Origin: Rhyacophila brunnea
Lineage: Eukaryota > Arthropoda > Insecta > Trichoptera > Rhyacophilidae
DNA: 64,000 bases
Assembly (NCBI GenBank): GCA_022495005.1
Contig: JAGYXB010000797.1
Location: 248,001-312,000, forward strand
Direction of reading: 5' to 3'
In this document: positions 1 to 9,439 of the stretch, in pieces
How the letters are laid out: each line of letters opens with the position of its first letter
Numbering within the stretch: position 1 is the stretch's first letter
Translations under genes and position numbers: made by a program
The notes under the pieces: generated by a model
Databases searched by the model: none
What the model saw: the letters and a program-made list of their open reading frames with translations, nothing else
Told to the model about the DNA's origin: nothing

Positions 1-258
1 CAAAAGCAGAATAAAATTTATTTCTGTATAAAAATCAACATATTATTGTTTATTTTCGCAAAAATCCTTAACAAGAAGACAAAGATTTATAAGTAAAAAT
101 ACAGCATCGATTGAAAATATACTGATTTTTGCTTAACCTAGCATAAATCAAAAGATTCATCCACATTGTTGGAAATTTTCTTAAGAAAAGTTGAAAAAAC
201 ATGAATGTCTCATTATCTCAAAACGTGACTTTGGCAAATAGATGCCTTTTTGCTGTTG

Positions 259-463
259 GTAGCCAAGGGTGGAGGTAGGCTGTTAGGATCCGACATAATT
301 AGTACACACTAAACTTAAATGTATTTGTTTTCATTGAAATGACTACAATAATATGTAGATAGTGTTTGCCTGCCTAATCCAAGTGAGAAGATAATAGTTT
401 AAAAAAATCGTTTATCTATAAAATAATTAAATAATTAACAGCCTACCTCCACCCTTCGCAATT
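259..463. repeat. RepB foldback element, short copy
   Basis: The left end reads agccaagggtggaggtaggc and the right end is its inverted match (gcctacctccacccttcgca), enclosing about 150 bp of AT-rich DNA. The same termini recur at 11.69-12.11 kb, 41.5-41.7 kb and 44.2-44.7 kb. No ORF is present. It is a non-autonomous inverted-repeat element; the superfamily cannot be assigned because no clear target duplication was found. Confidence 0.7.
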
Positions 464-476
464 GATTGGAGGAGTG

Positions 477-632
477 TATAGGTAAATCGTTATACAGTGG
501 CACTATGGGTACGGCAAATGCGGCTTGCAGTTGTAGTGGTATTGTTTGCTAGCATTGAAACAGGCATTGTCGCAAGCAATTCAATACACGCGCGAATCGC
601 CTATAGTGCCACTGTAGAATGATTTACCTATA
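477..632. mobile_element. MITE with 30-bp terminal inverted repeats
   Basis: Positions 477-506 and 603-632 are inverted copies of each other with about two mismatches (core ggtaaatc and cagtggcactat). The element is about 155 bp, has no ORF, and abuts the RepB copy. The outermost tata/tata could include a TA duplication, which would suggest a Tc1/mariner-type origin, but this is ambiguous because the end is itself palindromic. Confidence 0.75.
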
Positions 633-1268
633 CTTGTTCGGAGTCAGTAGTTAGTTAAACTTTGTAGAAAATAATGTATAGTGTAAAAATAGACTTTACA
701 ACAATTTGGTATAGAATGCCACCAACTAGCGCCTGATCATTACATAGCTTCACTTGGACGACTAGACAACTGGGAGCCGGAAAAAACTGATAAAATAAAT
801 ATAGAAATATACGTTCGCTAAATTATTAAAAATATTGACTGTCCACCTAAATTAGAAAATATTGATGAGTTCTCATAATGCATATTTTAGTATTTTAATA
901 TATAACTACCACTCGGTAATAATATATTATATTATTTTTATATATTTTATTATACTAAAATGAATATAATTACAAATACTTTGTACATTTTTTCCCTCCC
1001 AGCTATGTACAAAATACTTGAAATAGTGGAACAAAGTTGCAACGATCTTAAAATCTCTGCGAAAATAGTAATAATTGTTGTGAATATATTTTGTAACATG
1101 GGCCAAAGTTACCCAAAGTGGGATAAAAACTTTGGCCCACATTATTTTATCCAAATTTATATATTAAGCCTTATAATAATTCTACAAACTTCTTCTGAAA
1201 TGCATATTAAGATACTGATACACCTTTATATAAAATAATACCACAATTAATTGTAACAATGATTTATA
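633..1268. other. AT-rich DNA, no gene recognised
   Basis: No domain, tRNA or repeat family was recognised here. The overlapping 75- and 92-codon reading frames on opposite strands around 927-1238 are low-complexity and have no recognisable protein signature. Confidence 0.5.
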
Positions 1269-1757
1269 AATAATTACAAGATAAAAAGAACAATTTATAT
1301 ACCAAGTTTTTAAATTTTCTGTTGAATCATAATATAAACTTGACAATTCTATATATTAATAATTTAGGACAAATAAGGCAATTGTCATAAAATCATTTTT
1401 TTGCTATTTTGCAACAAACAAAAATATAGAATACTGAAATGTCATTTTGATTTACATTGTAACGCACGTATATATTAATTATTTAGTTGCTAAGATCACC
1501 TCCTTAGCAACCAATAATAGTGGATTGGATTACGGATTTCTTCCGAAATAACTTTTCATACTAAACATAATTAACTGAAAATGAATTCAATTCTACTTAA
1601 AGATGGCTAAAAGTATTAAAAGAATGCATTGGCATTGTGTTCTGATATATTCTAAAAGTTTCAAATGTCAAGATAGTCGGAAAGTTAGTTAAAAATCGAT
1701 TACAAGATTTATACTGAACAAATAAGAATACGAGCTAATAAAAACGTTTTAAAATAC
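1269..1757 (+). repeat. RepA repeat, copy 1
   Basis: It begins near acaagataaaaagaac and ends near aagaatacgagctaataaaa. These boundaries recur in six other places (4.2-5.7, 8.2-8.6, 17.4-17.9, 27.8-28.3, 32.6-33.0 and 55.6-56.1 kb). Shared internal landmarks are 'acttgacaattctat', 'gtaacgcacgtatat', 'agcaaccaataatag' and 'ttctgatatattct'. In better copies an inverted taccacgttttt motif lies near both ends. There is no ORF. It is probably a non-autonomous DNA transposon, but the class is not settled. Confidence 0.75.
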
Positions 1758-1811
1758 AAAAAGCCGTTAGAACTGGGCCAAAGATTGTATATATTTATAA
1801 TATAAAAATGA

Positions 1812-1883
1812 GGGCTCGTCCGGGATTTGAACCCGGGACCTCTCGCACCCAAAGCGAGAATCATACCCCTAGACCAACGAGCC
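1812..1883 (-). tRNA. tRNA-Pro (anticodon TGG)
   Basis: On the minus strand the sequence folds into a complete 72-nt cloverleaf. The acceptor stem GGCTCGT pairs with ACGAGCC and is followed by discriminator C. The anticodon stem CTCGC/GCGAG holds loop TTTGGGT, with anticodon TGG at 1851-1849. The T arm is CCGGG/CCCGG with loop TTCAAAT. The A box (TGGTCTAGGGG) fits the pol III consensus and the B box region GGTTCAAATCC differs at one base. A T5 run lies just downstream (plus 1804-1808), which suits a pol III terminator. No intron and no mismatched stem pair were seen, so it appears functional. It decodes CCN proline codons, chiefly CCA/CCG. Confidence 0.95.
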
Positions 1884-2226
1884 GATTGAAAACAATTAAA
1901 CAGACATACGATTTATTCGATAAAACTCATGACTCGTACAACTTTCACCTGAATGTAAAACGCTGACAATTAATAGGTATGTTGGCTAATAGATTATGAG
2001 AATGAGGTACACACTACTCGCGATCATAGTGCGTAATCCACGCCAATGCTAACGTACGAACGCACAATATAATAATTTTATTATTGTGTGTTAATTAACG
2101 TTTACGAAATCCAAACGAATCGCAGTTTTTTAGCGTACTGTTGTGTTGTGACGAGTTTTCAGTCTAAGGTTTTCTAGTGAAGGATACATAAGTACCTACG
2201 ATTTTCAGTAATGTTTTGTGATCTTT
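1884..2226. other. Unassigned DNA between tRNA-Pro and the LINE
   Basis: No gene or repeat was recognised. This is the flank into which the 2240-4180 retrotransposon inserted; its last bases carry the left target duplication. Confidence 0.45.
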
Positions 2227-2581
2227 AATTAAAATAATTCAGTTGGAAGCCAACAGCGGTGGAGTGAGGTTGTACAACTTCGCTTGCGTATTCGGGACGC
2301 TATTCGCCTGGTTACTCGCGAACGGTTATAAATACGGGATACAACAAAAATAATATTGTTTGTAAATGAATTTGACAATAAACTCAACATGTGTGGTCCC
2401 ATGTGATTTTGACAATCAGTGCCAGTGCTTGAGAAAAAGTGAAAAATATTTATTGTTGCACGGATAGTGCACTTTGTGCGGGGAGTGCGTCAAACGCTGT
2501 GAAGCGAGGGGTTGTCCACACTGTTTTTCGTTCACACTGTTGCGCGAATTCCAAGACCGCGTGAACGGCAAAAGCAATAAA

Positions 2582-3787
2582 ATGGAAAACACCACGATGG
2601 AAGTGAATGAAACCAAAAAAACGAAGAAGAAAAGAAACGATGATGAAGAGGAAGTGGTTGGAGAAAAAGAAGAAGAATGGCAGACGGTGACCTCTGGAAA
2701 AAAACCCAGAAGAGACTCTGGGGTCACTCCAAAGGGAAACCAAAACATCGTCATGATAGCGACGGGAAGTAAAATTCCATTAAAATTGAAAATAGCGCAG
2801 ATGCTGCATAAGGCAGGAGTAAAAGTACAGAAAATTTACAATAAAAATTTAAAGACGTACATCCAAGTAGAAGACGAAAAAGAAGCAGATAAAGTGAAAC
2901 AAGCTGGAGAACTCAAAGATCTCGGTTTTGTGACCAAAGAGAATGACTCCTGCTCTTATGGAGTAATAAGAAAAGTCGATATTGATATGGACCTCCAAGA
3001 ACTGCAAATGGAAATCAAAAGTGATGCAAAAGTAATCAACCTTAAGAGGTTGACAAGAAAAGGTGATACAGGAGAGCTGACAAAGACCTCGTCAGTCAGT
3101 ATTAAATTTGGGGAGAAAATATTGCCGAGAACAATTTACATATATGGAGTCTCTTTTGCTGTAGAACCGTATGTATTCAGGGTTATGCAATGCTACAAAT
3201 GCTGGCGATATGGGCATATCGCGAACAATTGCGGACGTACAGTAGAAACGTGCCCTAAGTGTGGTGAAAACCACAAAACCTGCGAAAAAAATGAGGAAAT
3301 TACGTGCATCAATTGCAAAGGTAACCACGCGGCAAACAGCCAAAAATGCCCAAAGTGGCAAGAGGAAAAGAATTGCAAAGAAGCAATGAAAAAAATGAAC
3401 ATACCTTTCAAGGAAGCAAAAATAAATATGTTAAATAATAGCTATGCTGACATATTAAAACAAAAAAAAATCGTAGGAAGAGATGAAAGCGAAACAATTC
3501 AAAAAACTAAGGAAAACAAAAAGAAAGAAGAAGCGGTGGTAGAAGCTTCAGGCTCAACAATAATATCTACAGGTAGTAGCGTAAAGCCTACAAAAAATAA
3601 GAAAAATTCAAAGGGGAAGACAGAGGTTAACGCGATGGGAGAAATTATGAAAGTCTTGCTGAAAGGGGGAGACTGGCAGCAGATCATTAAACAACTAATA
3701 ATTAAAGCAGTGGACTGGGTATGCAAACAATTCAAAGAAGGACACTTAAAGGAAATTCTAGGGGAGGTTCTGGAGCAAAATGGATAA
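2582..3787 (+). CDS. LINE ORF1, Gag-like protein with three zinc knuckles
   Basis: The 401-residue ORF is intact. The ATG at 2582 is preferred; the frame is open further upstream to a TTG at 2474, but that is not a eukaryotic start. The N-terminal ~60 residues are highly charged and Lys/Glu rich. A middle region of about 120 residues precedes the fingers. Three zinc knuckles follow at about residues 204-256: CX2CX4HX4C (CYKCWRYGHIANNC), then CPKCGENHKTC, then CINCKGNHAANSQKC. The C-terminal tail is Lys-rich. Such proteins bind element RNA and form the RNP that carries it to the nucleus. The stop overlaps the ORF2 start in ATGGATAA (3780-3787), which suggests coupled termination-reinitiation. 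Lack of stops implies recent insertion or selection. The protein family is clear; the exact clade is less sure. Confidence 0.92.
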   Translation: MENTTMEVNETKKTKKKRNDDEEEVVGEKEEEWQTVTSGKKPRRDSGVTPKGNQNIVMIATGSKIPLKLKIAQMLHKAGVKVQKIYNKNLKTYIQVEDEKEADKVKQAGELKDLGFVTKENDSCSYGVIRKVDIDMDLQELQMEIKSDAKVINLKRLTRKGDTGELTKTSSVSIKFGEKILPRTIYIYGVSFAVEPYVFRVMQCYKCWRYGHIANNCGRTVETCPKCGENHKTCEKNEEITCINCKGNHAANSQKCPKWQEEKNCKEAMKKMNIPFKEAKINMLNNSYADILKQKKIVGRDESETIQKTKENKKKEEAVVEASGSTIISTGSSVKPTKNKKNSKGKTEVNAMGEIMKVLLKGGDWQQIIKQLIIKAVDWVCKQFKEGHLKEILGEVLEQNG

Positions 3788-4094
3788 TAAAAAACAAATT
3801 AGGATTTTAAAATGGAATGCCAGAAGTATGAAGCAAAAAAAGGATGATATAGAACTCTACTTAATAAGACAAAAAATTTCAATAGCATTAATCTCAGAGA
3901 CTTGGCTGAGGTCTGAATTAGACTATCTGAAATTCAATGATTACACGATGTATCGAAAATACAGAAGGGATGGATACGGAGGAGAGCGATTCTGGTGCAT
4001 AAAACACTGGCGTCTAAAGAAGAAAGAAAGAAAGACGGAAGAGCTAGACAAAATAATTATAAAGCCATTTAACAGAATAGGAGTGAGGACCTGA
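3780..4094 (+). pseudogene. LINE ORF2 remnant, endonuclease N-terminus only
   Basis: The ORF opens with an exonuclease-endonuclease-phosphatase fold start: the WNARS motif (catalytic-site Asn) near residue 13 and the SETWL motif (metal-binding Glu) near residue 40, ending at a DGYGG motif near residue 70. After GYGG the expected continuation (ILVHKTLASKE) lies in another frame, so a single-base loss is likely near 3992. About 40 bp later the sequence jumps to the extreme 3' end of ORF2 (acggaagagctag, also in the 21.7-kb copy). The rest of the endonuclease, the reverse transcriptase and the RNase H are absent. The ATG at 3780 overlaps the ORF1 stop by 8 bp. It cannot encode an active polyprotein. 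Confidence 0.85.
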
Positions 4095-4474
4095 TCGAAG
4101 GATCCCTTCTAGAAGAGAAGAGGCGATATGACAGCGAGTCGCAGTCAAAGCCTCGGTAAAATCACAAAAAAAAAAAAAAAATTAAAATAATTACAAGATA
4201 AAAAGAACTTTTTATATACCACGTTTTTAAATTTTCTGTTGAATCATATTATAAACTTGACAATTCTATGTATTAATAAATACTTTTTTTGTACTTGATA
4301 GAAATACTGAAATGTCATTTTGACATTTCATATTGATTTCCCGCACGTATATATATTAATAATTAAGTTACTAGGACCCCCTTAGCAACCAGTAATAGTG
4401 TTTTACTTTTTACGAATTTTTTCCGAAATAACTTTCCATACAAAACAGAATTACCTGAAAATGAATGCAATTAA

Positions 4475-4996
4475 GGGGGGACATGCTCGTCGAAGGTCAA
4501 AATTGAGTTTTTATTGTATTTTAAAACCATGATCCTGGACACTCCTTAAACGTTGTAGATAATTTATTTATATAATTTTGAAGCCTTATTATCCTTTAAT
4601 AAAATGCCTAATTCTTGTCAAATTTGGGATCACAGAGATTATCAATACAATTTTTTATCGTGAATATTTAAAAAAAATATCTCGTAATAAATTATGCTAA
4701 TAGTTTTATAAATGCGTTTAAAAATTAATAAATGTAAAAAATCTTAACACCACTGCACAGTTATGTACCGAAATATGACTATATTCTAAAACATTAGAGC
4801 GAGAGGTTTAAAAGAATACTATTTTATGTAACAAAAATACTTTATGCAGTCATCAAATGCTTAAAATAACTATAAAGGATAATAAGGCTTCAAAATTATA
4901 TAAATAGATTATCTACAACGTTTAAGGAGTGTACAGGATCATGGTTTGAAAATACAATAAAAACTCAATTTTGACCTTCGATGAGCATGTCCCCCC
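4475..4996. mobile_element. TTAA-1 MITE, full copy
   Basis: TTAA occurs at 4471-4474 and 4997-5000. Between them lies a 522-bp element whose ends are inverted repeats of about 120 bp. The left end is ggggggacatgctcg and the right end is cgagcatgtcccccc; internal landmarks gccttattatcc and acgttgtagata occur inverted on the other side. No ORF is present. TTAA duplication is a hallmark of piggyBac-type transposition, but the terminal GGG here differs from the canonical CCC start, so the superfamily is inference. It split a RepA copy and is younger than it. Confidence 0.9.
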
Positions 4997-5019
4997 TTAA
5001 AGATGGCTAAAAGTATTAA

Positions 5020-5287
5020 GGATATACTTCAGCTGGGGCACGGTCTAAAACGATCGTGACTACGCGATGCGAAGATTGTGCAAACGGCGCGTGCAGAACA
5101 AAACATAATTTGTCATAAAAAGTCAACATACGTCCATTTAATGTCATGTTAATTGTTCTATTAGTAATAATAATAATATATTCATTGACATGTTTTCTTT
5201 TTCAAGTAAATGGGTAACGTTTTTTGGTCATCTTTACACGATTTAAAAATTAATTCCCCCGGCGCCATCACAAAACAAATTGATGTG
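5020..5287 (+). mobile_element. TTAA-2 MITE, truncated copy
   Basis: TTAA at 5016-5019 is followed by ggatatacttcagctgggg, the TTAA-2 start. The body matches the 18.7-kb and 33.6-kb copies through 'ttacacgatttaaaaatta' and stops at about 5287, losing the right terminus. No ORF is present. The loss coincides with the RepA junction described in the composite entry. Confidence 0.8.
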
Positions 5288-5699
5288 TATTAATAATTTA
5301 GGACAAATAAGGCAATTATCAACAAACATTTGTTTGCTATTTTGCAACAAACAGATATGGAATACTGAAATATCATTTTGATTTCCATAGTAACGCACGT
5401 ATATATTCATAATTTAGTTTCTAGGACCACCTCCTTAGCAACCAATAATAGTGGATTGGATTACGGATTTCTTCCAAAATAACTTGTCATACAAAACAGA
5501 ATTAACTGTAAATGAATTAAATTCTACTTAAAGATGGCTAAAGGTATTAAAAGAATGCATTGGCATCGTGTTCTGATATATTCTAATAGTTTCAAATGTC
5601 TAGCTAGTCGGGAAGTTAGTTAAAAATCGATTGCGAGATTTGTACTGGATAAACAACCACCGGACAAACAAGAATATGAGCTAAGAAAAACGTGGCAAT

Positions 5700-6017
5700 A
5701 GTGATAGTTATACAAGTTTCACGGTTTAATTTGTATATTTGGCAATTGAACATAATATTTTAATATGTGCAATTTATTAATTTAAAAAAAACTGATTGAA
5801 TGGATCTAATGCTGGTGGGTTTTTATAGCTGATAAGTATAGGACAATACCGGTGTGAAGTTTGCTATCAATGAATTACTCATTCACACCCATTTTCATGC
5901 ATTTAGGGACTGTCTATATATATGGCGTCAATGGTACAAAATGATCTTTAAGACCACGCAAACCAAATAACCACATTTATCAACGACTCGTACTTGAGCA
6001 TACAACCAGTGGAGACC
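5700..6017. other. Unassigned AT-rich DNA
   Basis: No gene, tRNA or repeat family was recognised. Confidence 0.4.
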
Positions 6018-6317
6018 AGCGCATCTATTATATACACAAGACTTCTTTCGGCCGCTACGGCAGCTATCTAGAGTAGGTTTTTATAGAATTATTAATACTT
6101 ATAGTAACAATTATAATAAGTTAGCCGTCTAAAAAGTCAAAACTGTCTATCTCGCTCTAAAATTTACGACAGCTAAAAGAAGTGCTGTTAACATAGCACT
6201 CATTGTAAAAATTACAACTAAATTATTGTAATAGTTACAATAAGTGCTAATACTTCAATACAAAACTACCCTAGATAATCACCGTAGTGGCCGAAAGCAG
6301 TCTTGTGTAATGCGCTA
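6018..6317. mobile_element. MITE with long inverted ends
   Basis: The ends agcgcat ... atgcgct enclose tacacaagacttctttcggc on the left and its inverted partner (gccgaaagcagtcttgtgta) on the right. Similarity continues inward through ctatctagagtagg/cctagataatc. The arms total about 60-100 bp in a 300-bp element without an ORF. The superfamily is unknown. Confidence 0.75.
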
Positions 6318-6404
6318 CTTGCGAGAATTCATTAATTGCCAGAATCAAAGCGCTGATTATTTGTTGAAATGCAAGCGGAAGGTGCGCGGGTCCTCAACGA
6401 GGTG

Positions 6405-6425
6405 CGATTAGGTTAGGTTAGGTTG
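6405..6425 (+). repeat. Short (TTAGG)n tract
   Basis: About three tandem units of TTAGG (gattaggttaggttaggttg). This is the common insect telomere motif at an interstitial site. Unlike several other tracts in the window, it is not clearly inside a recognised M9 copy. Confidence 0.7.
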
Positions 6426-6551
6426 TTATATCGAATAATGATGCTCGCCAACGAGGCAGAGTGTGCGGACGTTTCATGTGAACAATATGCGACATTCAGA
6501 TTCCAGTTGGTAGCATTTGGTTACCATTTATTTTGTGACAGTGGTTACAGG

Positions 6552-7263
6552 TAGAGAATTCAATCCTGAGCCAAAATTCTGATCCCAGGATTTCGGGATT
6601 ACAATTTGACAATCCCGGGATTGGCATTTTTTTCCATTGCTAATATAAAATTTTTATCTTTAAAAATAACATTGATAAAATCGGTCAAAAAGAAATCTAT
6701 TATAATTTATACTATTTAAGACATTTATTGTTAATATTTTATAAGTTCAATCTTGGAAATACATAAGTTTAATGGAGTAAATAATATTGTAATATAAATA
6801 ATAATCTGAATTTAATATGAGATTGCTATTTTTGATAGTAAAGACTTAATGAATGGGTTAGCGATATTTAAAATAGTAAAGCAAAATCATGGTGTACTTA
6901 TGGCCTTTCCGCTTCATAAATCTAATTAGTCAGCCAAATATGAAACTGCCTTAAAACGTATGGTGGAATTACTTTGTTAATAGTGCTAAGCATTGTTTTT
7001 TCCAATCTTTCTCATTTTTATTAATTTATATGAAAAAATAAAATGAATTGGCAACTTACACATGGGTAAAAATCAAACTTCATTCAAACTCAGTTTATTT
7101 CTAATGTAGTTATTTGTTATTAAAAAAGTATTTTTTCTGAAATATTTTATTTTCCATAAAAATTGATAAAAAAATCAATCCCGAAAGTTTCGGGATTATG
7201 TTTATCAATCCCGGGATTCATAGGTATCGAAAATAGCTCGGAATCCCGGGATTGGAATCCCTA
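6552..7263. mobile_element. Non-autonomous hAT-type element with 8-bp target duplication
   Basis: The 8-bp direct repeat gttacagg occurs at 6544-6551 and 7264-7271. The enclosed 712-bp element has short inverted termini tagagaattc / ggaatcccta and subterminal repeats of the motif 'atcccgggatt' near both ends. An 8-bp duplication with short TIRs and clustered subterminal repeats fits hAT elements. The interior is AT-rich and has no transposase ORF. Confidence 0.85.
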
Positions 7264-7271
7264 GTTACAGG

Positions 7272-7792
7272 TGATGTCATTGAGCCTTGTCAATAAACAA
7301 TATTAAAATGACACAGTTTTATTGAAGTTTTTCATGATTTTCAGTTACGATTGCTTCGTGTTTTTATGGATTCAAAATGGCCGTTGAAATATAATTAATG
7401 TCGAAACGCGAAGCGATGCCGTGAATAATTGAGACCGTTTGCTTTACGGGAAAGAGTCCATTAAGCGACGACAAAAAGCGAATCCATTTGAAACAATTAG
7501 TTGGACTTTTTAACATTTCGCCCTTCACGGGTGAAAGGTAGAGGCACCCCGTGAAATAAATTTATTACTCTTGATAATAAAATTGTCTTTCATGTACTAA
7601 TCGTAGGATCATTAGAGAAACGAGTTTTCAGTTTTTCACTGTTGTATAAAGATTTTTAAGCAAAACTTTTAGAATAAAAAGTACAGATAAATCAAATTAA
7701 TACAGAAAAAACAAAACAAAAAATAATTTTATAGCAAAAGAATTAAAATAAAAGAAAACAACAAATAATTCAAGAAGAATTTAAAGAAAATT
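7272..7792. other. Unassigned DNA
   Basis: No gene recognised. The stretch 7650-7800 is very A-rich. The boundary at about 7792 is where similarity to the 32.17-kb segment begins. Confidence 0.4.
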
Positions 7793-8619
7793 AGAATTTA
7801 AAAAATATATTTTATATTTATTGACTGGGCATCACGAGTAACTCTTTCAAGCATCGATGTGGACCTATTATATTATTTAACACAATCACTGCTAACCTTT
7901 TAATTACCACATTTAAATAACACGTTAATTATATCTAATGGCCAATGATTCTCATCGCGCCAGTCGCGGTGTTAGCACTAAATGAGTTCATATTTTTTCC
8001 TGCTCATGTTTATTGTACACTAATCACACAAACCGACGGAATACCCTCCGATCGCGACTTGGTTGATGTCCGGAGTCATGCAATTTTAATTAAAACACTA
8101 AACGGTAAGCAGGTAAACACAATTCTCTAATTTAATATTGTTTCTTGAATAAATTTCGTATATCAAAAAAATTATACTAGTGATTATCGATAAATAATTA
8201 CAAGATAAAAAGAACTTTTTATATACAATGTTTTAAAATTTTCTGTTGAACCATATAAAGTTGACTTGACTAGCTTAAACGATCAAAAAAAAAATGTACT
8301 TGACATGTGATATTGATTTCTATAGTAACGCACGTGTATATTAATAATTTAGTTGCTAGGACCCCAGACCCCTAGCAACCAATAATGGTGTCGAAATAAC
8401 TTTTTATACAAAACAGAATTAACTGAAAATTAATTCAATTCTACTTAAAGATGGCCAAAAGTATTAAAAAAATGCATTGGCATCGTGTTTTGATATATTC
8501 TAAAAGTTTATAATGTCTATCTAGTCGGGAAATTAGTTAAAAATCGATTGCAAGATTTGTACCGGACAAAGAACCACGGGACAAATAAGAATACGAGCTA
8601 AGAAAAACGTTGTAGAAAT
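7793..8619 (+). repeat. 0.83-kb duplicated segment, copy 1 (contains RepA at 8192-8617)
   Basis: This stretch matches 32173-33016 in the same orientation over its whole length, with small indels. Shared blocks include 'ggcatcacgagtaact', 'gccagtcgcgg', 'gatgtccggagtcatgc' and 'taagcaggta', then a RepA copy. A 61-codon reading frame (7945-8130) lies inside; it is not conserved across the copies because of indels and is not considered coding. It is either a composite element with RepA at its 3' side or a local segmental duplication. Confidence 0.85.
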
Positions 8620-8913
8620 ACAAATTAAAGAATACAATAAAATTTTAAAAACGAAATACATATTGCATCGAGATGTTCTATTCGATTCGAATACAGGATA
8701 AAGCTATATATTTGTCTTGATTAATTTGTAATGCATGATAGAAAACATGTAAATGTGTAAAAAAGAGCGAGACAGTGAAAGGACATACTGAACGTACACA
8801 TAAATTCTAAATTTGAACTATAAACTGACACGGAAATAAAGGAATCGCTTATTTTAATCGGGCCGAGAACGAAAGGAAATGATAGGATACTCTCGTAGTT
8901 GTTTGACAGATGC

Positions 8914-9060
8914 TAATGCCTTGGTCCACACTAGCAACAAATTTCTGGGAACCTCATTAAATTTCGCAATAACTATCAAAATTTGTTTGACCAAAAATTA
9001 TTTTAATCGAAATTTAATGAGGTTGCCAGCAACTTGTTGCCAGTGTGGACTCGGTATTAC
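8914..9060. mobile_element. Small hairpin element
   Basis: The left arm starts gtccacactagcaacaaat (8924) and the right arm ends with its inverted match ttgccagtgtggac (9050). The arms are about 43 bp with a few mismatches, separated by a loop of about 40 bp. The outer bases taatgcc/ggtatta extend the symmetry. It overlaps a 63-codon frame that has no protein signature. It is a MITE-like foldback. Confidence 0.75.
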
Positions 9061-9439
9061 AGTGCAGTAATAGCTGTCAAGTAGGTATGTAGAAAGTATA
9101 TTACAATTAATTTATAATGGATTGACGAAAAGGTATAAAGATTTATTATAATGGTGCTAGATTTGAAACACGATTTTGAAAATGATATTCGAAGGTTGTC
9201 AAAGAATTAAAGACATTTATTCATTTTTGACGACGCGGATATTATTTCTCAAAAAATGACAGTACTGGCGCGTCGCGTAAACTTTCCTCTCCAGAACGAG
9301 TGGTGAGCCGGCTCGGTAGCTACTTCAGCGTGACCTTTGCGTCCGTTTGAGATGGACGGTCCGCTGTCGAATCCCGCCGCCTGCTAGGTGCGTTCAACCA
9401 TTCGGTTTCTCAAATAGGGGGGAGTCCATAAAACCGATG
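9061..9439. other. Unassigned DNA with a GC-richer patch
   Basis: The 9290-9420 patch is GC-richer than its surroundings and has a weak B-box-like 'gtcgaatccc', but no matching A box or fold was found. Confidence 0.35.

Larger units (their letters stand above)
2240..4180 (+). mobile_element. I-like non-LTR retrotransposon, internally deleted, with target duplication
   Basis: A 13-bp direct repeat aattaaaataatt (2227-2239) reappears directly after the poly(A) run (about 4180-4192), so both ends are defined. The element starts CAGTTGGAAGCC; a CAGT start is also known for the I factor. It carries a 5' UTR of about 340 bp, an intact ORF1, the first part of ORF2, then a short 3' segment ending ...cggtaaaatcac plus poly(A). 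Nearly all of ORF2 is missing, so the copy is only about 1.9 kb against the 5-6 kb usual for such elements. The 3' tail is nearly identical to that of the fragment at 21283-21850, which shows both belong to one family. The clade assignment is inference, based on the CCHC Gag, the endonuclease start, RNase H in the sister copy and the CAGT start. Confidence 0.9.
4190..5699 (+). repeat. RepA composite (copies 2a/2b) carrying two nested TTAA elements
   Basis: RepA sequence runs from acaagataaaaagaac (4193) to 4470, is interrupted by a TTAA-1 element, resumes at 4997 (agatggctaaaagtatta), and meets a truncated TTAA-2 element at 5020. From 5288 RepA sequence starts again at an earlier internal landmark (tattaataatttagg) and runs to its 3' end (gagctaagaaaaacgtgg). 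Because the landmark order restarts, two RepA copies are joined here, or a recombination occurred within a nest. Confidence 0.75.

Noticed and set aside
2474..2581. Extended ORF1 start at 2474
   Set aside because: The extension begins with TTG, not ATG, and the first in-frame ATG with a plausible context is at 2582.
2416..2754. Minus-strand frames of 97 and 112 codons over the LINE ORF1
   Set aside because: They are shadows of the A-rich ORF1 coding strand; Phe/Ser/Leu-rich translations are the antisense of Lys/Glu codons.
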